Shown here: positions 22,942 through 35,631 of the stretch, one piece after another
How the letters are laid out: each line of letters opens with the position of its first letter
Numbering within the stretch: the stretch's first letter is position 1
Assembly (NCBI GenBank): GCA_947311845.1
Contig: CAMZMU010000115.1
Location: 33,005,115 to 33,069,114, forward strand
From: Poa pratensis
Taxonomy: Eukaryota; Streptophyta; Magnoliopsida; Poales; Poaceae
Direction: 5' to 3'
DNA length: 64,000 bases
Translations under genes and position numbers: made by a program
Notes under the pieces: model-generated
Database searches by the model: none
What the model was told of the DNA's origin: nothing
The model's input: the letters and a program-made list of their open reading frames with translations, nothing else

Positions 22942-25453
22942 TACTTATTTATCGCCATTATTGGCGTGTTTTCTGGCTTCACGCCTATTTACACGAACAC
23001 GTTTGTGTGTGCCCTCTGAAGACAAGCGTGATGCATCGCAAGCTTCCGAGTGAGGCCGGATTTCATACGCAAGGCAGTAAATTAGTGTTTTTTTTACCAA
23101 ATGTCTCGCTTGTTCAGGAGGGACCCGTCGAAGCGCGGGGCAACGATTGGTTGAGATAGATTGATTCGCTCGCCTCTAAGTCGGTTTTCGATCAAGATGC
23201 ATGAACGAGTTCGCGGTAACGGATTCACCGTAATGAACGGAAGTAGGGGAAATTAGGACATGAGATAAAAATACATGTAAAGGTACGATTGATTGGATTT
23301 CTATGTTAGGTTACAACCCCTCCGTCACCTTCACATTATATGAGCTGAACTTCCCGTGCAAGTACGTCACGGGTTTTTGAGCTCAATAAAAAAAACCTAG
23401 GCAGGTTCCTCCGGCTTCGTACTGGACCCCGAACTTGAAGCGCCTCGTAGGGTCGAGATTCCTCCCATGTTGAGCTTGCCTTCCTTACTCTTGCGTTGGG
23501 TTGTGGGCTTCACCGTTTCCGGCCGTGTTCCTGCCGCGTCGGCATCGTCCGTGGGCTAGCTCGCCTGCGTCGACTCTCAAGCCTGAGTTGGCATCGACTC
23601 ACATAGGTTTATGAGCTCTACTGAACCTTTCCGCCAGCTAGCATTTTCTAATTTCCACGTATATATGGTCTTGCTCCCCCTTATTCAGCCACCATTTCAA
23701 ATGCCCAACTTGTTGCTATTTCCAAGCTCTACAAAGTGCGTGCATCCACCTAGAATTAGTCCTTCAAGAGTCCATCTTGACAGTCGGACAAAAACGACAG
23801 CCATGAAGAAACGGTAATAATCGAGAGCAACAGAAGAGTAACATTGTTTTAGTACACACCTAAAAGCCAGTATGGTTTCCTCAAAAAGGACTAGGACTAC
23901 TCGTCAAATTAACGAGGTAAACCAATTACTACCAGTGGTTGTCCAGTTCAATTCATCATCAAAGAAAATAGAGTGAAAACAAATCCAGGGAGGCAGGGAC
24001 CTTTGCTTGCGTAGCCGCCAGGCCAGCAGCGTCATGAGAAACAGATCAGACCGTTTCAAGAAAAGAAAAAAAGACGGACCGTCACTTGCCTAGGCGCACA
24101 TGACGATCGCGCGCGCCTGGCGCTGGTGGAGCTGGACGCTTCCACGGGTGTGAACACGCGCGCACCTACGTCGCCGTCGAGCTGGAGCACATGAGATGCG
24201 CAGACCGCATGCTACCAACACCGCCGGAGAAAGCTCAGTCGGTCTGTTCTCACCCAAAAGAGGCCAGCGCTAAAGCTAATTAAGCCAACTAATAATAGAC
24301 TGATTGAAGCTAATCAAACCAGATCACTTGAATAATGTGCTATTCTGTTGCAAACTTGCAGTACTACTATTCCGAGCTTCACCCATCCTTCTGCAGGCTC
24401 GCAACGGCATCCGCCACTCAGTTTGATTTAGAGCATCTTTAGCAACACCTTCCTCCACCGCGGTCGTAGCGGCCTTGAACTCGTCATTGAGTCCGCGGCA
24501 AGCTTGAAGGCCCCCACAACCCCGCATGGTTGAGCCCGCCATTGATGTACCGGAACAAGGGGCGAAATCTGGTTCAGAACGCAACTAGTCCTTCGCCGGA
24601 GCAAACTAAACCTAGCGGCGGAGGGATTAAATCGTGGCAGAGTTATCCGGGGATGAAACCCTAAATGTCCTCGTACCAGTGATATAGTGTCGGAGACGCC
24701 GCTTATCCGAAGGCCCGATGAAAATTATTCGGTCTGGACTGATATGCGGTAATAGTTCGGATCGTAAAAACAGCCCAACTCACGTATTGGCCGGAGTTTT
24801 TCAGCCGAGACTCTGCTAGGGAATACGACGAGAGCTGCACATTGGACATTTCCTTGTTAGCATGTGTTAGTGATAGCTGTCTCCGTATCCCCGACCCCAG
24901 AAGTCCTTCAAATAAGTTGCCCGCGCCGCCGGCGGCCGGCCACCGCCGAGCGCCGCTGCCGTTGACAGGCAGTGGACGCCGGATGGGACAACGCCGCGCA
25001 TTCACACGCTTCTCCACTGGCCCTCACGTCCACGCCAGCGGCAGCCATTCGTTTTACCCCATCGCCTCTCCCTCTGACGGGCGGGACCCACGCTCCTTCG
25101 CATCGACCCTTCCCTTGTTACCGCCGCTGGTCGTCGCAGTCAACCCGCGTCCAGCCAACCCCACCTCACGGCGAGGCCAACGTCGCCACGTCACTGGCCA
25201 CGGGCCCCCACCCGCACTTGGGCCCACCTGGCATTGAACCCGCGGGGGCCCTTTCTTATTGAAAATTATTCACCACCGCGCACGGCACTTCCCTCGTCCC
25301 CGCAAGCAGCCGAGCCGACGGTGACGCGACGCGAGCGCTCCCCCAATCCCCAAATCCTGCGGCGCGACGGCGAAGCGCAAGCTCAAATTCGACGCGCCCG
25401 CCCCCCATGGAGCTCGGCATCTAGGCGCGGTCCGGCCCGGCTTATGGACCCAG
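22942..25453. other. Spacer and upstream region of the MAPKKK gene
   Basis: No gene was recognised. Short open frames on both strands lack motifs. From about 24880 the GC content rises steadily to the start codon at 25454, as is common for the promoter and leader of grass genes. No clear TATA box could be assigned. Confidence 0.4.
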
Positions 25454-28400
25454 ATGTTCTCGTGGGGCCGTAAGCAGTCCTCGCCCGCCTCCTCCTCCGG
25501 CCGCCGCGGCGGGGACAACGCCGCCCCCATGGACTCCAGCAGCCGCCGCAGCGGAGGCGGGAGCGGCAGCGGCAGCGGGAGCGGGAGCCGCGGACGGAGC
25601 CCGCGCCTGGAGCGCCGCAACGCCGCGAAGCACATCGACTACGAGGCGGGCGGGGGTGAGTCCGTGTCGGCGTCGTGGTCGTCCTCGACCTCGTCGGCCG
25701 AGCGGTCTCCGGGGTTCCGGCCCACGCGCTCGCTCGACCTGGCGGCCAGGGGCGGCGGCACGGACTTCCGCATCAGCGGCAGCGCGGAGGGGGAGGTGGA
25801 CGAGCTCTGCCGCAGCCTGGGCTTGTCGGGCCCCGAGGACTTCGCCATCCCCGTTGCCGCCTGGGAGGCCCGCAAGGCGCGCTCCAGCTCCGACCTCTTC
25901 TCCCGCCCCCGCCCAGACACGTCTGCTCCTCCCGGGAAGACCCCTCCCCCATCGTCCGCTCCACTTCCGCTCCCGAGGGCCCGTGGCCCGCGCCCCTCTC
26001 CTTTCCCGACCCCATTCCTGAGGAGCCCAGCCACTCGTCCTCCACTTCCACCGCCACTGACTCGGTGGACGAGCTCACCGTTGCTGCGGCGCTACTGGAA
26101 TCGCCCAACAAGGCTACCCCGACGGTTGCTCTTTTGGATCCCCTCGCGGGCCTGTCACTCCTCTCGCCGAGAAGGGGAGGCGGGGACGTCGGGATCCGGG
26201 GCGTCCGGCCGCCACTGCTCTCCCCGCCTCCACCGATCACGGGGCTCGCGCTGCCACCGGTGAGGCGGCCGTCTGTGGCTCAGATCACGAGCGGATCGGC
26301 CTGGGACATTGTGAACTCGTTTGCTCCCAGGGAAGAGTCTTATGAACATGTTGAAACACCTCACGCGTCTGACACAGAGGAGGAGGATATCCCCGAGGAG
26401 ACCGATGAAGGGTTCACAGGGGCTGAGGGAGAGCTTAAAGGGTGGAGGGTAGGAGAGACCTTTGAAGGATTCACCGGGACATCCTCATTGTCGACAACCA
26501 ATGATGATGATGCATCAAGCACGAATACAGAGCCTGTGTTCAACATCTCGCCGAATGGCAAGTTCAAGCGAAACATCAAGTCATGGATGCGTGGTGCGCT
26601 TCTGGGGAGTGGCTCATTCGGGACGGTGTACGAGGGGATCAGTGAGTAAGTAGAAATTCTTTAATTGACATTTCATTGTCGGTGCATCTTATGCTTTTTT
26701 GCTTTCTTGTGGATCCATGGAGGTACTGCAATCTTCTGTCTAATTTAGGCATCTTAAAAATAGACCTGTTATTCCCCTTACATCATGGTTAATTTGATTA
26801 AAGATAAGCTTAGCTAGTCTAAACAGCCCTCGTATACCGTTGCTAGGGCAGCCAGCTCATCATTTAGTATCTAGAGTTTACAAGTACACAGCATTATATC
26901 ATGATCGTTCTATGAGCACCAAACATCTTTTTGGGTAACTATGTGCATCGTTGCTTTGTTTGGGGGTGCGGTGCTCATAACAATTCTGATATGCGCTGGT
27001 ACGTTTGTTTAAAAAAATATAATATGTCCCTAAAAACCTTATTTATGTGCTATACGCCCCTTGCTAGCTTCTCCGGGTAGAAACAATGGGAGATGTGCAT
27101 CCATGCCCATTCTGTAATTTCAAAAGACCAAAAAAGAGTGAGCAGAGCACTGGAAGTGTTACTGCTATAGTAGCATGTCTGGCATAACAAATGTTGATTT
27201 GACATACTTCTCTACATGTTCTTACCATGATTACTGATAAGTCATAAAGCTCACAGTAATCTGGGCAGACTTGGGATGGAAGCTGTTCTCAATATGACTC
27301 ATACAAAGAAGCTTCATAGAACGATCATGATATAATCTGGGCAGACTTGGGATGGAAGCTTCATATTAACTCTTGAGTAGTTGTTACTGAATGATTTATA
27401 TAATTATTACTGTTTGACTGATATAGGGAGAACTAAGTTGGGCTTCAGGGAATTAGTTTGGTTTTGAGATAATATTTCATATGGTATGTTACTAAAGAAG
27501 CTTCATATTAACTCTTGGCATCACTAGCCCCAATGTGCTTCCATGCCCTACAAAGAAGCTTGATAACTGCAATGGTTGTGAGTACCCATCGTTCTATGGC
27601 GTTGGGGTAGGGGCACTCGACAGCTGATCACGAAGAACTAACAAACAGAATAACATAATCAACCAGCTGAGCAATAACAAAACATGACTTCTGATTATAC
27701 CTTCACAGTAAACATTTTTATTCGTTACGAAATTCTTAGGAGTGAGCAAGTATACTTTCTTGTTTCTGCTGTACCACTGATAAGCATTAATATAATATAT
27801 TCATTGGTATCTTTTACTGAATATCTCTGCAGTGAAGGTGCGTTTTTTGCTGTTAAGGAAGTGTCTTTGCTTGACCAAGGAAGCAATGCGCAGCAGTCTA
27901 TCCTTGCACTCGAACAGGTTAGCCGCTGTTCTTGATTTGTCTCATAGTATTAATCATGATCTGCTGTTTCCTATGTTACATTTCACATGCTCTGACATCT
28001 TCTAAAGCTTTTTTTGTTGTTTTTTATGCACTGCTTTGATTTTCTGTTTTTTTGCTTCTTAGGAAATCGCTCTGCTTAGTCAGTTCGAACATGAAAATAT
28101 AGTCCAGTATTATGGAACTGACAAGGTATATTCCCCGCTCCTTTTGACGTTGCTTTGGTTCTGCATCCCAATTTTACAATTTTTTGATTTAAGTAGTAAT
28201 TATCTGTGTTTGTTAGCAATAATGTTCAAAATTAAAATGCAGGAAGAATCAAAACTCTACATTTTTATTGAGCTTGTTACACAAGGTTCTCTTTCGTCAC
28301 TCTATCAGAAGTATAAACTGCGAGATTCACAAGTCTCTGCATACACAAGACAGATTCTCAATGGATTAGTTTATCTTCATGAGAGAAATGTGGTCCACAG

Positions 28401-31400
28401 GTATAATGCTACTCTTCTTCTGATTTATGTTGGAAATAATTGGTGCTTACAATGCTGTTGCCATAGCCAATAATTTTGTCCTTTGTGCATCCTTTTTAAT
28501 AATGAATAATGTGCAGGAAATATGAGCTTTTAATCCCATGTGTCATGCAATTATAATGTGAATAACACAACATATGAGGGAGCAAATCTGCTTTCCAATA
28601 GTCAGTGTCTGCTCCACCTTAAGATTGTGGCATCCACAATAAACTCCTGGAGCTTAAGTAGGTTCTTTTGGCTTATAAACAAATAAAGCTCTTTGTATAT
28701 TGGACCTTATACTTCTTTCTTTGTGTTCGTTTTTTTGGGTCGCATGAGGGGTAAGATATGGAGTTGAATCACAGTTCTTGTTAAAGACATCTCTTATTGC
28801 ATTAAAGACATCCCTTATTGCATCACATGCTTTGTATGAGTATCTTCTATACTGTACCTTGGGATTGTTAAGCACAAATAAACATATACAATGATGAAGT
28901 ACAACCTACATGTAAGCCAAGTACTATCACACTTGGTCATAGTCTAGTCCTGTTAGAAGCACAGCAACCAGTTAGTTCACTATCATCATTTTGGGTACTC
29001 CACTTCAGACGAGCAAGTAAAACCTTGACTTTCTGACTGGAACCCTGGATACGGCGCTGTTGCTAAATCATGCACAGGGACAGCTTGCTGTCTTTTTTAT
29101 CTCATCATTTTTTGTCTCTTTTTGTTTTGCATTGATTCATTGAATATGTCATTTTCAGTGATTCCATTACCACAAGGGAATACTGAGAATGCTCCAGTCA
29201 AACATTTCGAGAATTTGCTGTTTTAAACACCCATAAATCTATATTCTATGATTTTACATGGATCGCTTATTTATTTTCTGTTTTTATAACCCACTTGAAA
29301 TGCCAATTTTGCCCTTATGTCGATGAAGTGCATTTTGTTTTTGTTTTGAGAAATGCACAAGTATGTTTAACCACACGTACCTAAGCACCTGAAGCCTGCT
29401 GCATATGAACACGTACATGTGCACTACTATTGCCTAACCCAATTCACCAAAGGTCAGATCAGTAAATGAGATAGCTCTAGACTATCCTACTACTCCCTCC
29501 GTTTTTTAATATAAGATGCTTTAGTATTTGTCTACATGCATGTGTACACAAATGTATGTAGACATGTTTAAGTGTGTATGTTCACTCACTTTAGTATGTA
29601 TCTAGACAACATGTGCACCACCTAAAACATCTTATATTAAAAAACGGAGGGAGTAGTACATAAACTAATAGACACCCTCATCTGCTCGTTGAGGACCGCA
29701 AGGCGAGTACCAGAGTTGGAGCGGCAATGTGCTCTGTTCACCTGCTACATGCTTTGGATTTACACTTGAAAGTCACGGCAGCATGTAGTTATTCTCCCTT
29801 GGTTATAACATCAAGATGATTGTCGTCCTGAACAAGGCATCACCAAACATCATTTATGACGGCAGCTTGTCTGCCCTGTGCTCTGGTCAAGCCTGACCTG
29901 TACGGTGTACAAACATAGCAACACACCTTCAGCACTTGAAAAGGCTCTCGTGTTTTTAGTACTCCCTCCATTCCAATGCTGCTGGCATAAACGATGTTTA
30001 GGATATTTCAGTGTGGACTACATTCGGACTAAAATAAGTGAACCTATACACTAAAACGCGTCTAGCCGTCTAGATACATACGAATCAGAAAAAAGCTAAA
30101 ACATCTTATAATTTGGAACAGAGGGAGTACAATGTTAGGCATTATTTGCTCTAGAGGGAAAGTTGATATTAAAGGTAGGTGGAAAATAAGAAAAAATATG
30201 AAGGAAAGGAATAAAGGATCGATCATAGAATTACCACTGTTTAGATTGGTAAATTTAAGAATTACATTTAAGCTGATGCCAAAATCTTTGGACGATCCTC
30301 AATTTTCCCTTCACACAAAACTTCTGATTAATTGAGACAATTCTTTGTACTCAGAGATATCAAATGCGCCAATATATTGGTTCATGCAAATGGATCAGTA
30401 AAACTTGCAGATTTTGGATTGGCAAAGGAGGTGAGCCTTCTTGCTTCTACAATGTTATTTGCACTTCTTCAAATGAGAAATTGTCTTATGCACTACTTTC
30501 TTGCTGTTCAGATGTCTAAAATTAATATGCTGAGATCATGCAAAGGAAGTGTTTATTGGATGGCGCCTGAGGTAAAACTATGCTGATCAAATTCAAGTTA
30601 TCTGATTTTGATGTTATTTTGCAATATTCAGTAACAGTTGTGTGATACCTTTTAATAAGCACCCAAGTTCTAAATGCACCTTCCCACTTTCAGGTTGTTA
30701 ATCCAAAAAAAACGTATGGGCCTGCAGCTGATATGTGGAGCCTGGGCTGCACTGTGTTGGAAATGCTAACCCGCCAAATACCGTATCCTAATGTAGAGTG
30801 GGTATGTCATATTATAACTTCATAGGTTTTGGTTCTCTGGTATTGACTTGCTGACAAAAAAAAAGAAATATGTATTGCTGTTACTGCTATTTTCCGTTAG
30901 ACCTTATTTTGATGTATAGGATATTAACTAGTGGGATGGGAAGAATTTCGAAATTAAGTTAAAGAAAAAATGCAGTTCCCTATATGAGTTTGTGATAAAG
31001 ATGCAGTAGGATGCCAACAGATTCTTGTCCTTTTTTCTTTAAATAAATCGATGTTGGGATCTGGGATCTCTCCATGTACTTGCTGCTGTAGAACATGGGG
31101 AAATCATCACCTTTCCCCTGGTTGAACCATTGTCTCTTTTTTCTTTTTATTTATTATTGAGGTGAAAATTGGACATTATTAGTGTGGAGTATTTTGGTTC
31201 TAAAAATTAGTGTGTGCGTGCGCGTAACTCGTTTGAGATTTAACCTACTTGGTATTGATCTTCGGCTCTCAGCTAATGTGTTTATTTTAACTTGGCTCTC
31301 CACTAAAGTTGCTTTGCTACTTGCAGACAAATGCTTTCTTTAAGATTGGAAGAGGAGAACAACCTCCCATGCCCATCTATTTGTCAAAAGAAGCTCAAGA

Positions 31401-31533
31401 TTTCATCAGCCAGTGTGTAAGAGTTGATCCAGACAAGCGGCCTACCGCATCAGAACTTTTGGCACACCCATTTGTTAACAGGCCACTTCGAGCTTCTTTT
31501 GATTCTTTGTCTCCTCCGACAAATAGGCAATAG
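25454..31533 (+). CDS. MEKK-type MAP kinase kinase kinase, one-base lesion in exon 1
   Basis: Eight coding exons: 25454-26645, 27833-27917, 28063-28125, 28243-28400, 30355-30430, 30512-30571, 30694-30801, 31327-31533. With one base restored in exon 1 the product is 649 aa. The N-terminal 380 residues are Ser/Pro/Gly-rich and presumably regulatory. The kinase domain runs from about 383 to 645. It shows the glycine loop GSGSFGTVYEG, the ATP-binding Lys in FFAVKEV, the catalytic HRDIKCANIL, DFGLAK, and the MEKK signature GSVYWMAPEV, so it should be active. The family phosphorylates MAPKKs in stress and developmental cascades. Exon 1 as given is 1192 nt, and its phase fits exon 2 only if one base is missing. 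The switch lies at about 25934-25937 in a GGG run, where PPG should continue as EDPSPIV. Introns 2-8 have canonical borders. Confidence 0.9.
26646..27832 (+). repeat. Repeat-rich intron 1 of the MAPKKK gene
   Basis: A 1187-bp intron. A perfect 23-bp inverted pair lies at 26893-26915 and 27314-27336 (core CATGATCGTTCTATGA). A direct repeat, TCTGGGCAGACTTGGGATGG, occurs at about 27258 and 27335. GAAGCTTCATATTAACTCTTG occurs at about 27356 and 27499. It looks like a rearranged or internally duplicated non-coding insertion. Confidence 0.6.
29493..29653. mobile_element. Stowaway MITE in MAPKKK intron 4
   Basis: A 161-bp element with near-perfect termini CTCCCTCCGTTTTTTAATAT / ATATTAAAAAACGGAGGGAG, flanked by TA on both sides. 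Inner arms ATAAGATGCTTTAG and CTAAAACATCTTAT pair. It lies in the 1.95-kb intron 28401-30354. Confidence 0.92.
29962..30127. mobile_element. Second Stowaway MITE in MAPKKK intron 4
   Basis: A 166-bp element with ends CTCCCTCCATTCCAATG / ATTTGGAACAGAGGGAG, flanked by TA (29960-29961 and 30128-30129). It is less symmetric than the copy 310 bp upstream. It shares the ACATCTTATAATTTGGAAC type of right arm. Confidence 0.85.
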
Positions 31534-33450
31534 TACTGATAGTGTGGTGTCTCCGTTTGTCCAACCTCGGCTCAGCTCTTGAACAGGTAAGCTGTTTATT
31601 TCTGCCAAACAAATGGACAACCTTCCTAGATGTTAGCTGTCCATTTTATTTAGTTAGATCACATAGCTGATAGCCTATTATTTTGCAGTTCTTTTTTTTG
31701 AAACAAGATTGTTTTGCAGATCTTCAAGATCTCGATTCACGGTGCCATACGTTAGGAGGGTGTGTAGTCAAATAGGATCAGTGACCTTTTTTGTTGGATT
31801 GTTTGTGTATTTTTTCCCATAGGCAAAGTTTCTTCTTGAACACTCAATAGATTTTGTACAACTTAGTGGAAAAGAGTTGGAATTGCAGTGATATTAGGGT
31901 GACCCGGTGTTTGTAAATGTTTAACCTCATCATTCTTTACCCCATGGCTTGTTGCTCCTTAAATTAACCGGAGCATTATATTGCCTGGTATTCTTTACTC
32001 ATAGTGGGTGAAAATTTCCATTTTTTTTTCTGGTGTCACTTATCCGCAACTTTGTCTAGCGATTATCTGCTGTATGTACGAGAAAAGGGCGTGGCTGCCT
32101 TTTTCTTCAGGGCAACATATCCTGTGCATCCGGGTGTTTTGTGTACCCATGCATCCAACAATTCTGGACCGTTCGATCCAAATCTAACGCACAACATCAT
32201 AATTCTTGCTAATTTGCACTAACACGCCGGCCTACAAACTAATATATTTGCAAAAAAAAAAAAAATCCCTCGAGACGTCTTTGTTCCCTCGTCACACAGC
32301 GGCCGGCGGCTGACTGATCTAAGATTGGATCGACATGCCTGCTGACGGTCGGCGGCGACTATGCAACGCGGCATGCGGCGGACAACTGAGAGCACAGAAC
32401 GGCGCCGCGGCCGGCGCGGCCGGCGACGACTGCGCACGGCTGCACATAATGCGGACAACTGAGAGCACAGAACGGCGCCGCGGCCGGCGGCCGACGGCGA
32501 CTGCGCAGGGCTGCACATAACGCGGCGGCGGGCGGCGACCATCCATCGCGGCATTCAGCGACGACGACCATCCAACGCGGTTGGCAACGGCCGCTGAGAG
32601 CCGGAGAGCAGATAACGCAGAGAGCCGTGGCGACGACGCAACATGGCAACGGTTGACACGACAACGCATGTGGTCGCCGGCGACCATCAGCGGCTCCATG
32701 AAGGGCTCGTAAGTCGTAACATGCATGCATGCTTTGCGTGCTACATACAACTGCTCACAGCTAGCACATGCGTATACGATATACTACTGTGTTCCGGCGG
32801 TCCGGCTGGTTGCGGCAATATGAGGTGTCCGCTTCAGCGCTTCTCCGCCGTCGCCGCCGCCGCCGCGGCGCCGCCGACCTGTGCGGTGTTCGTTCAGCCT
32901 AAACGCTTGGAGGGGTTAATCGCAAAGATCTTAGTGACTCGTGCGTCCAGCGGGCGGATATCTACAAATTAACCACGATACTCATGCCATCCGTGATCGA
33001 AATCAGACGGCCAGAGATGGATGGATACACGGATACATAAGAGACCCAGGATGCACAGGATACGTTGCCTTTCTTCAGGTCGCATTTGACGGGGCTGCGA
33101 CTGGATCATCGCATGAGATGCTAACTACTCCTTAGGACATTTCGTACCCTGAAACCTGTAGTGAATAGTGGAACGAGATTTAAGGTCCCGTTTGGTTTAT
33201 GAACTAATTTGCACATGGTGGCCGGCCGCTAAATAATCGTGGTTTGACTAAACAGGAGGCAGTTTCGGTTAATTCCTTCCGTAAGTAGTAGAGCGTGCTT
33301 TACTCCATCCGTTGTGGAGTACAGCTTGAACCAATCAATTGTAGGAGTATTTGGCAAGTACGACGGGGAAACAAATCCGTATTGAGGGCTCATGAATCAC
33401 ATGATCACTGGATTTCAGCAAAAACACCAGACAATGGTCGAGATGGGTGA
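31534..33450 (+). other. MAPKKK 3' region and spacer
   Basis: A possible 3'-UTR intron starts at AACAG/GTAAGC near 31587, with an acceptor TTTTGCAG near 31720. No gene was recognised after that. The segment 32300-32900 is GC-rich, with open frames on both strands that are artefacts of composition and a tandem duplication (32381-32526). Confidence 0.4.
32381..32526. repeat. 73-bp tandem duplication, GC-rich
   Basis: Two copies, offset by 73 bp, begin with GACAACTGAGAGCACAGAAC at 32381 and 32454. They continue with GGCGCCGCGGCCGGCG. A partial third copy may start near 32520. Confidence 0.75.
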
Positions 33451-33788
33451 GAGCATCTCCAACTATATGGTTGGCAAACCCTCCCTAAACGTCCGGACGG
33501 AGAGCCCATAGAGGATTTGGGCTGATAACGTGGACCCAACGGCGGCCCCCAAACCTTCACCAAACGTCCGGGCGGTCCAGCAAACCTCAATGTTAGCCCA
33601 TATGTGGGGCGAGTTTGGGGTCGCCCGGACGCGCCTGGACGCGTCCGCCACGTCGACCGGCTCCACGAATTTTGAAACAAAAAAGGGCGCTGGCCACTTT
33701 CATTTATCCCTTCGCCTCCACTCCCGCCAGCCACTTTCATTCCTCCCGCCGCGTCTGCCTGCAAATCCCCCTCGATAGCCGGCGGGGA

Positions 33789-34888
33789 ATGGAGGCAGAA
33801 GGAGCCATCGATTCGGCGGAGAAGGGCGGATCCTCCGAGTCCGTTGAGCAGAGGCATGGCGCGGAGCTCAAGCCGGAGACCGTCGCGTGAAGGATGCGGC
33901 GCCGCAAGTAGCGCGAACGCGAGCAGGCAGATAAGGAGAGGAGGGAGAAGGCGGTGGAGGCCGAGAGGATTGCGAATGCGGAGACGCAGGAGGAGCTGTC
34001 GGGTATGAGCACGCCCGTACCCAAGGCCAGGCGCCCTACGCCTCCGCCGCCTCCGCCTCCCGGCGTGGTGGCGGCAATAAGGTCGATGTCGTCGACGACG
34101 AACCCGGAGGAGCCGTACCTCATCGCGGACGAGTACCCGTCGCAGGTCCCGCCGACGCAGGACGAGGAGCTGGTGGACGACTCTCCGCCGCTGCAGCGGA
34201 CGTGGGCTTCTTCCGGCCTCACCGACAGCCACCACGTCCACAACCTGTTCGACGGAAGTCAAGAGGACCTTGGGGTATGAATTTCTATCCCAAATGCATA
34301 GTTTCGAGTCAATTTTAGGCCCGTAGTATAATTGTTAGCATTATTAGGAAGAAATCATGATGTAATTGATCCGAAATGGGGTCGATCCGTCATCACAGGA
34401 TCCGCCGGCATCCACACTTCCCCCCTTTTACAGTGTGGGTGAGGAGGAGCCGTCCGACGCTACAAATAAGAAGAAGGCGAAGGACAAGAAGGTGTACAAT
34501 CCTAGAGGCACTTCGTACACAACTTTCGAGAATGTTTTGCTTTGCCCAGCTTGGTTGGCCACAAGCATGGATGCTATATGTGGAACCGAGCAAAAGGGTT
34601 CAAGGTTGTGAGAGAAGATACATACCCACTTCCATAATCAAAAGCACTATGTGCAACCCCACCCAATTGTGACCGATCGGAACGCCGGCTCTCTCCAACA
34701 TAGGTGGGTATCGATCTAAGAAAGCGTGAACAAGTATTGTGGTTTCCGTGCACAAGTGGTCAATAGGAATTAAAGTGGTGTCAACGTGGATTCCCATGTA
34801 AGTAATTCATCATTTTATCACATGCCATGCTTGTCTCCAAACCATTTGTGTAATTGCTTCTACTTGTTTGCTTGCTAGTGTGGTTTGG
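33789..34888 (+). pseudogene. ORF1 (Myb/SANT-like) 5' part of the Harbinger element, broken
   Basis: The start at 33789 (MEAEGAIDSAEKGG) runs to a TGA at about 33888, followed by another stop about 20 bp on. Then 33954-34277 reads an acidic and proline-rich stretch. From about 34390 one frame reads a Myb/trihelix-like core (TTFENVLLCPAWLATSMDA, then ICGTEQKG). Beyond that, HNQKHY-type and RWVS-type residues lie in other frames. Several stops and frame changes make this part non-coding as it stands. Confidence 0.6.
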
Positions 34889-35631
34889 CCGCCACTTTGT
34901 ACCATCAAACGGAGGGCAAACCCTTCACCATGGCACATTGTTGGCTTGAATTTACCGGAAAGCCGAAGTGGATCTCCCAATACGATGATCACAAGAATCC
35001 GGCTAAGAAATGGAAGACCAATGATGGATCAAGCTCATTCATCCCAATTGGAGTTGATGAAGAAGATGTGCCGTCCGAAGCTGGAAGCGGCCGGAAGAGG
35101 ATGATGATGGAGAGGAGGTGGGAGAAGGATAGGACGGCTCGTGACGGCGCCGCAACGAAGATGTCCGCCACCCGAACGGACATATTCTCAAACAAAGATG
35201 AAACCATGAAGAACTTGGAGAAAGAAAGAGAGGACAAGAAGGTCGAGAGGTATGAAACCTTCTTGGCTTTGCAAAGGGAAAGAATGGACTTTGATCGCCT
35301 CCGGTTCAAGGAGAGGATGGACTTGGAGAGGGCGAGGTTGGAATTGGTGAAGGAGGAGGATTGGATGAAGGTCCAATTGAAGCAAAAGAAGATGCAAGAT
35401 GCCCTAGCGGTAGAGCAAGAGAAAGTCCATCGTGCAAGAATCACACAGGAACAAATGATCATGTTCCAAGACGATAGCCTCTTGGATGAGCCAAGCGCAA
35501 AGTGGATCCTCATGATGAAGAAGAGGATCTCCGACCGTGACCTCGGCCTAGGTGGATCAGGTGGAACCGCCCCTGAAGAAGAAGAGATCACTTCTCATTC
35601 TTGTATCGGACAACTTGTTAAACTTCGTTAA
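34885..35631 (+). CDS. ORF1 C-terminal part: NAM-associated, coiled-coil domain
   Basis: A 248-codon open frame. It opens with a residual linker (WLEFTGKPKWISQYDD). From about residue 70 it has a long charged coiled coil (KKVERYETFLALQRERMDFD, then KERMDLERARLELVKEEDW). This is the pattern of the no-apical-meristem-associated C-terminal domain found in Harbinger ORF1 proteins, which bind DNA and assist the transposase. The true protein would start upstream (33789), where the frame is broken. The Met at 34885 is only the first in this frame, so translation is doubtful. Confidence 0.5.
   Translation: MAATLYHQTEGKPFTMAHCWLEFTGKPKWISQYDDHKNPAKKWKTNDGSSSFIPIGVDEEDVPSEAGSGRKRMMMERRWEKDRTARDGAATKMSATRTDIFSNKDETMKNLEKEREDKKVERYETFLALQRERMDFDRLRFKERMDLERARLELVKEEDWMKVQLKQKKMQDALAVEQEKVHRARITQEQMIMFQDDSLLDEPSAKWILMMKKRISDRDLGLGGSGGTAPEEEEITSHSCIGQLVKLR

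Noticed and set aside
24324..25262. Short open frames upstream of the MAPKKK
   Set aside because: No domains or conserved starts; composition is that of a promoter and leader region.
32219..32750. Minus-strand coding genes in the GC-rich 32 kb region
   Set aside because: The frames contain a 73-bp tandem duplication, are Arg/Ala/Pro-rich and match nothing recognisable.
33300..33330. Single TACTCCATCCGTTGTGGAGTA motif as a Stowaway element
   Set aside because: Only one terminus-like motif is present; no inverted partner with a TA flank was found.
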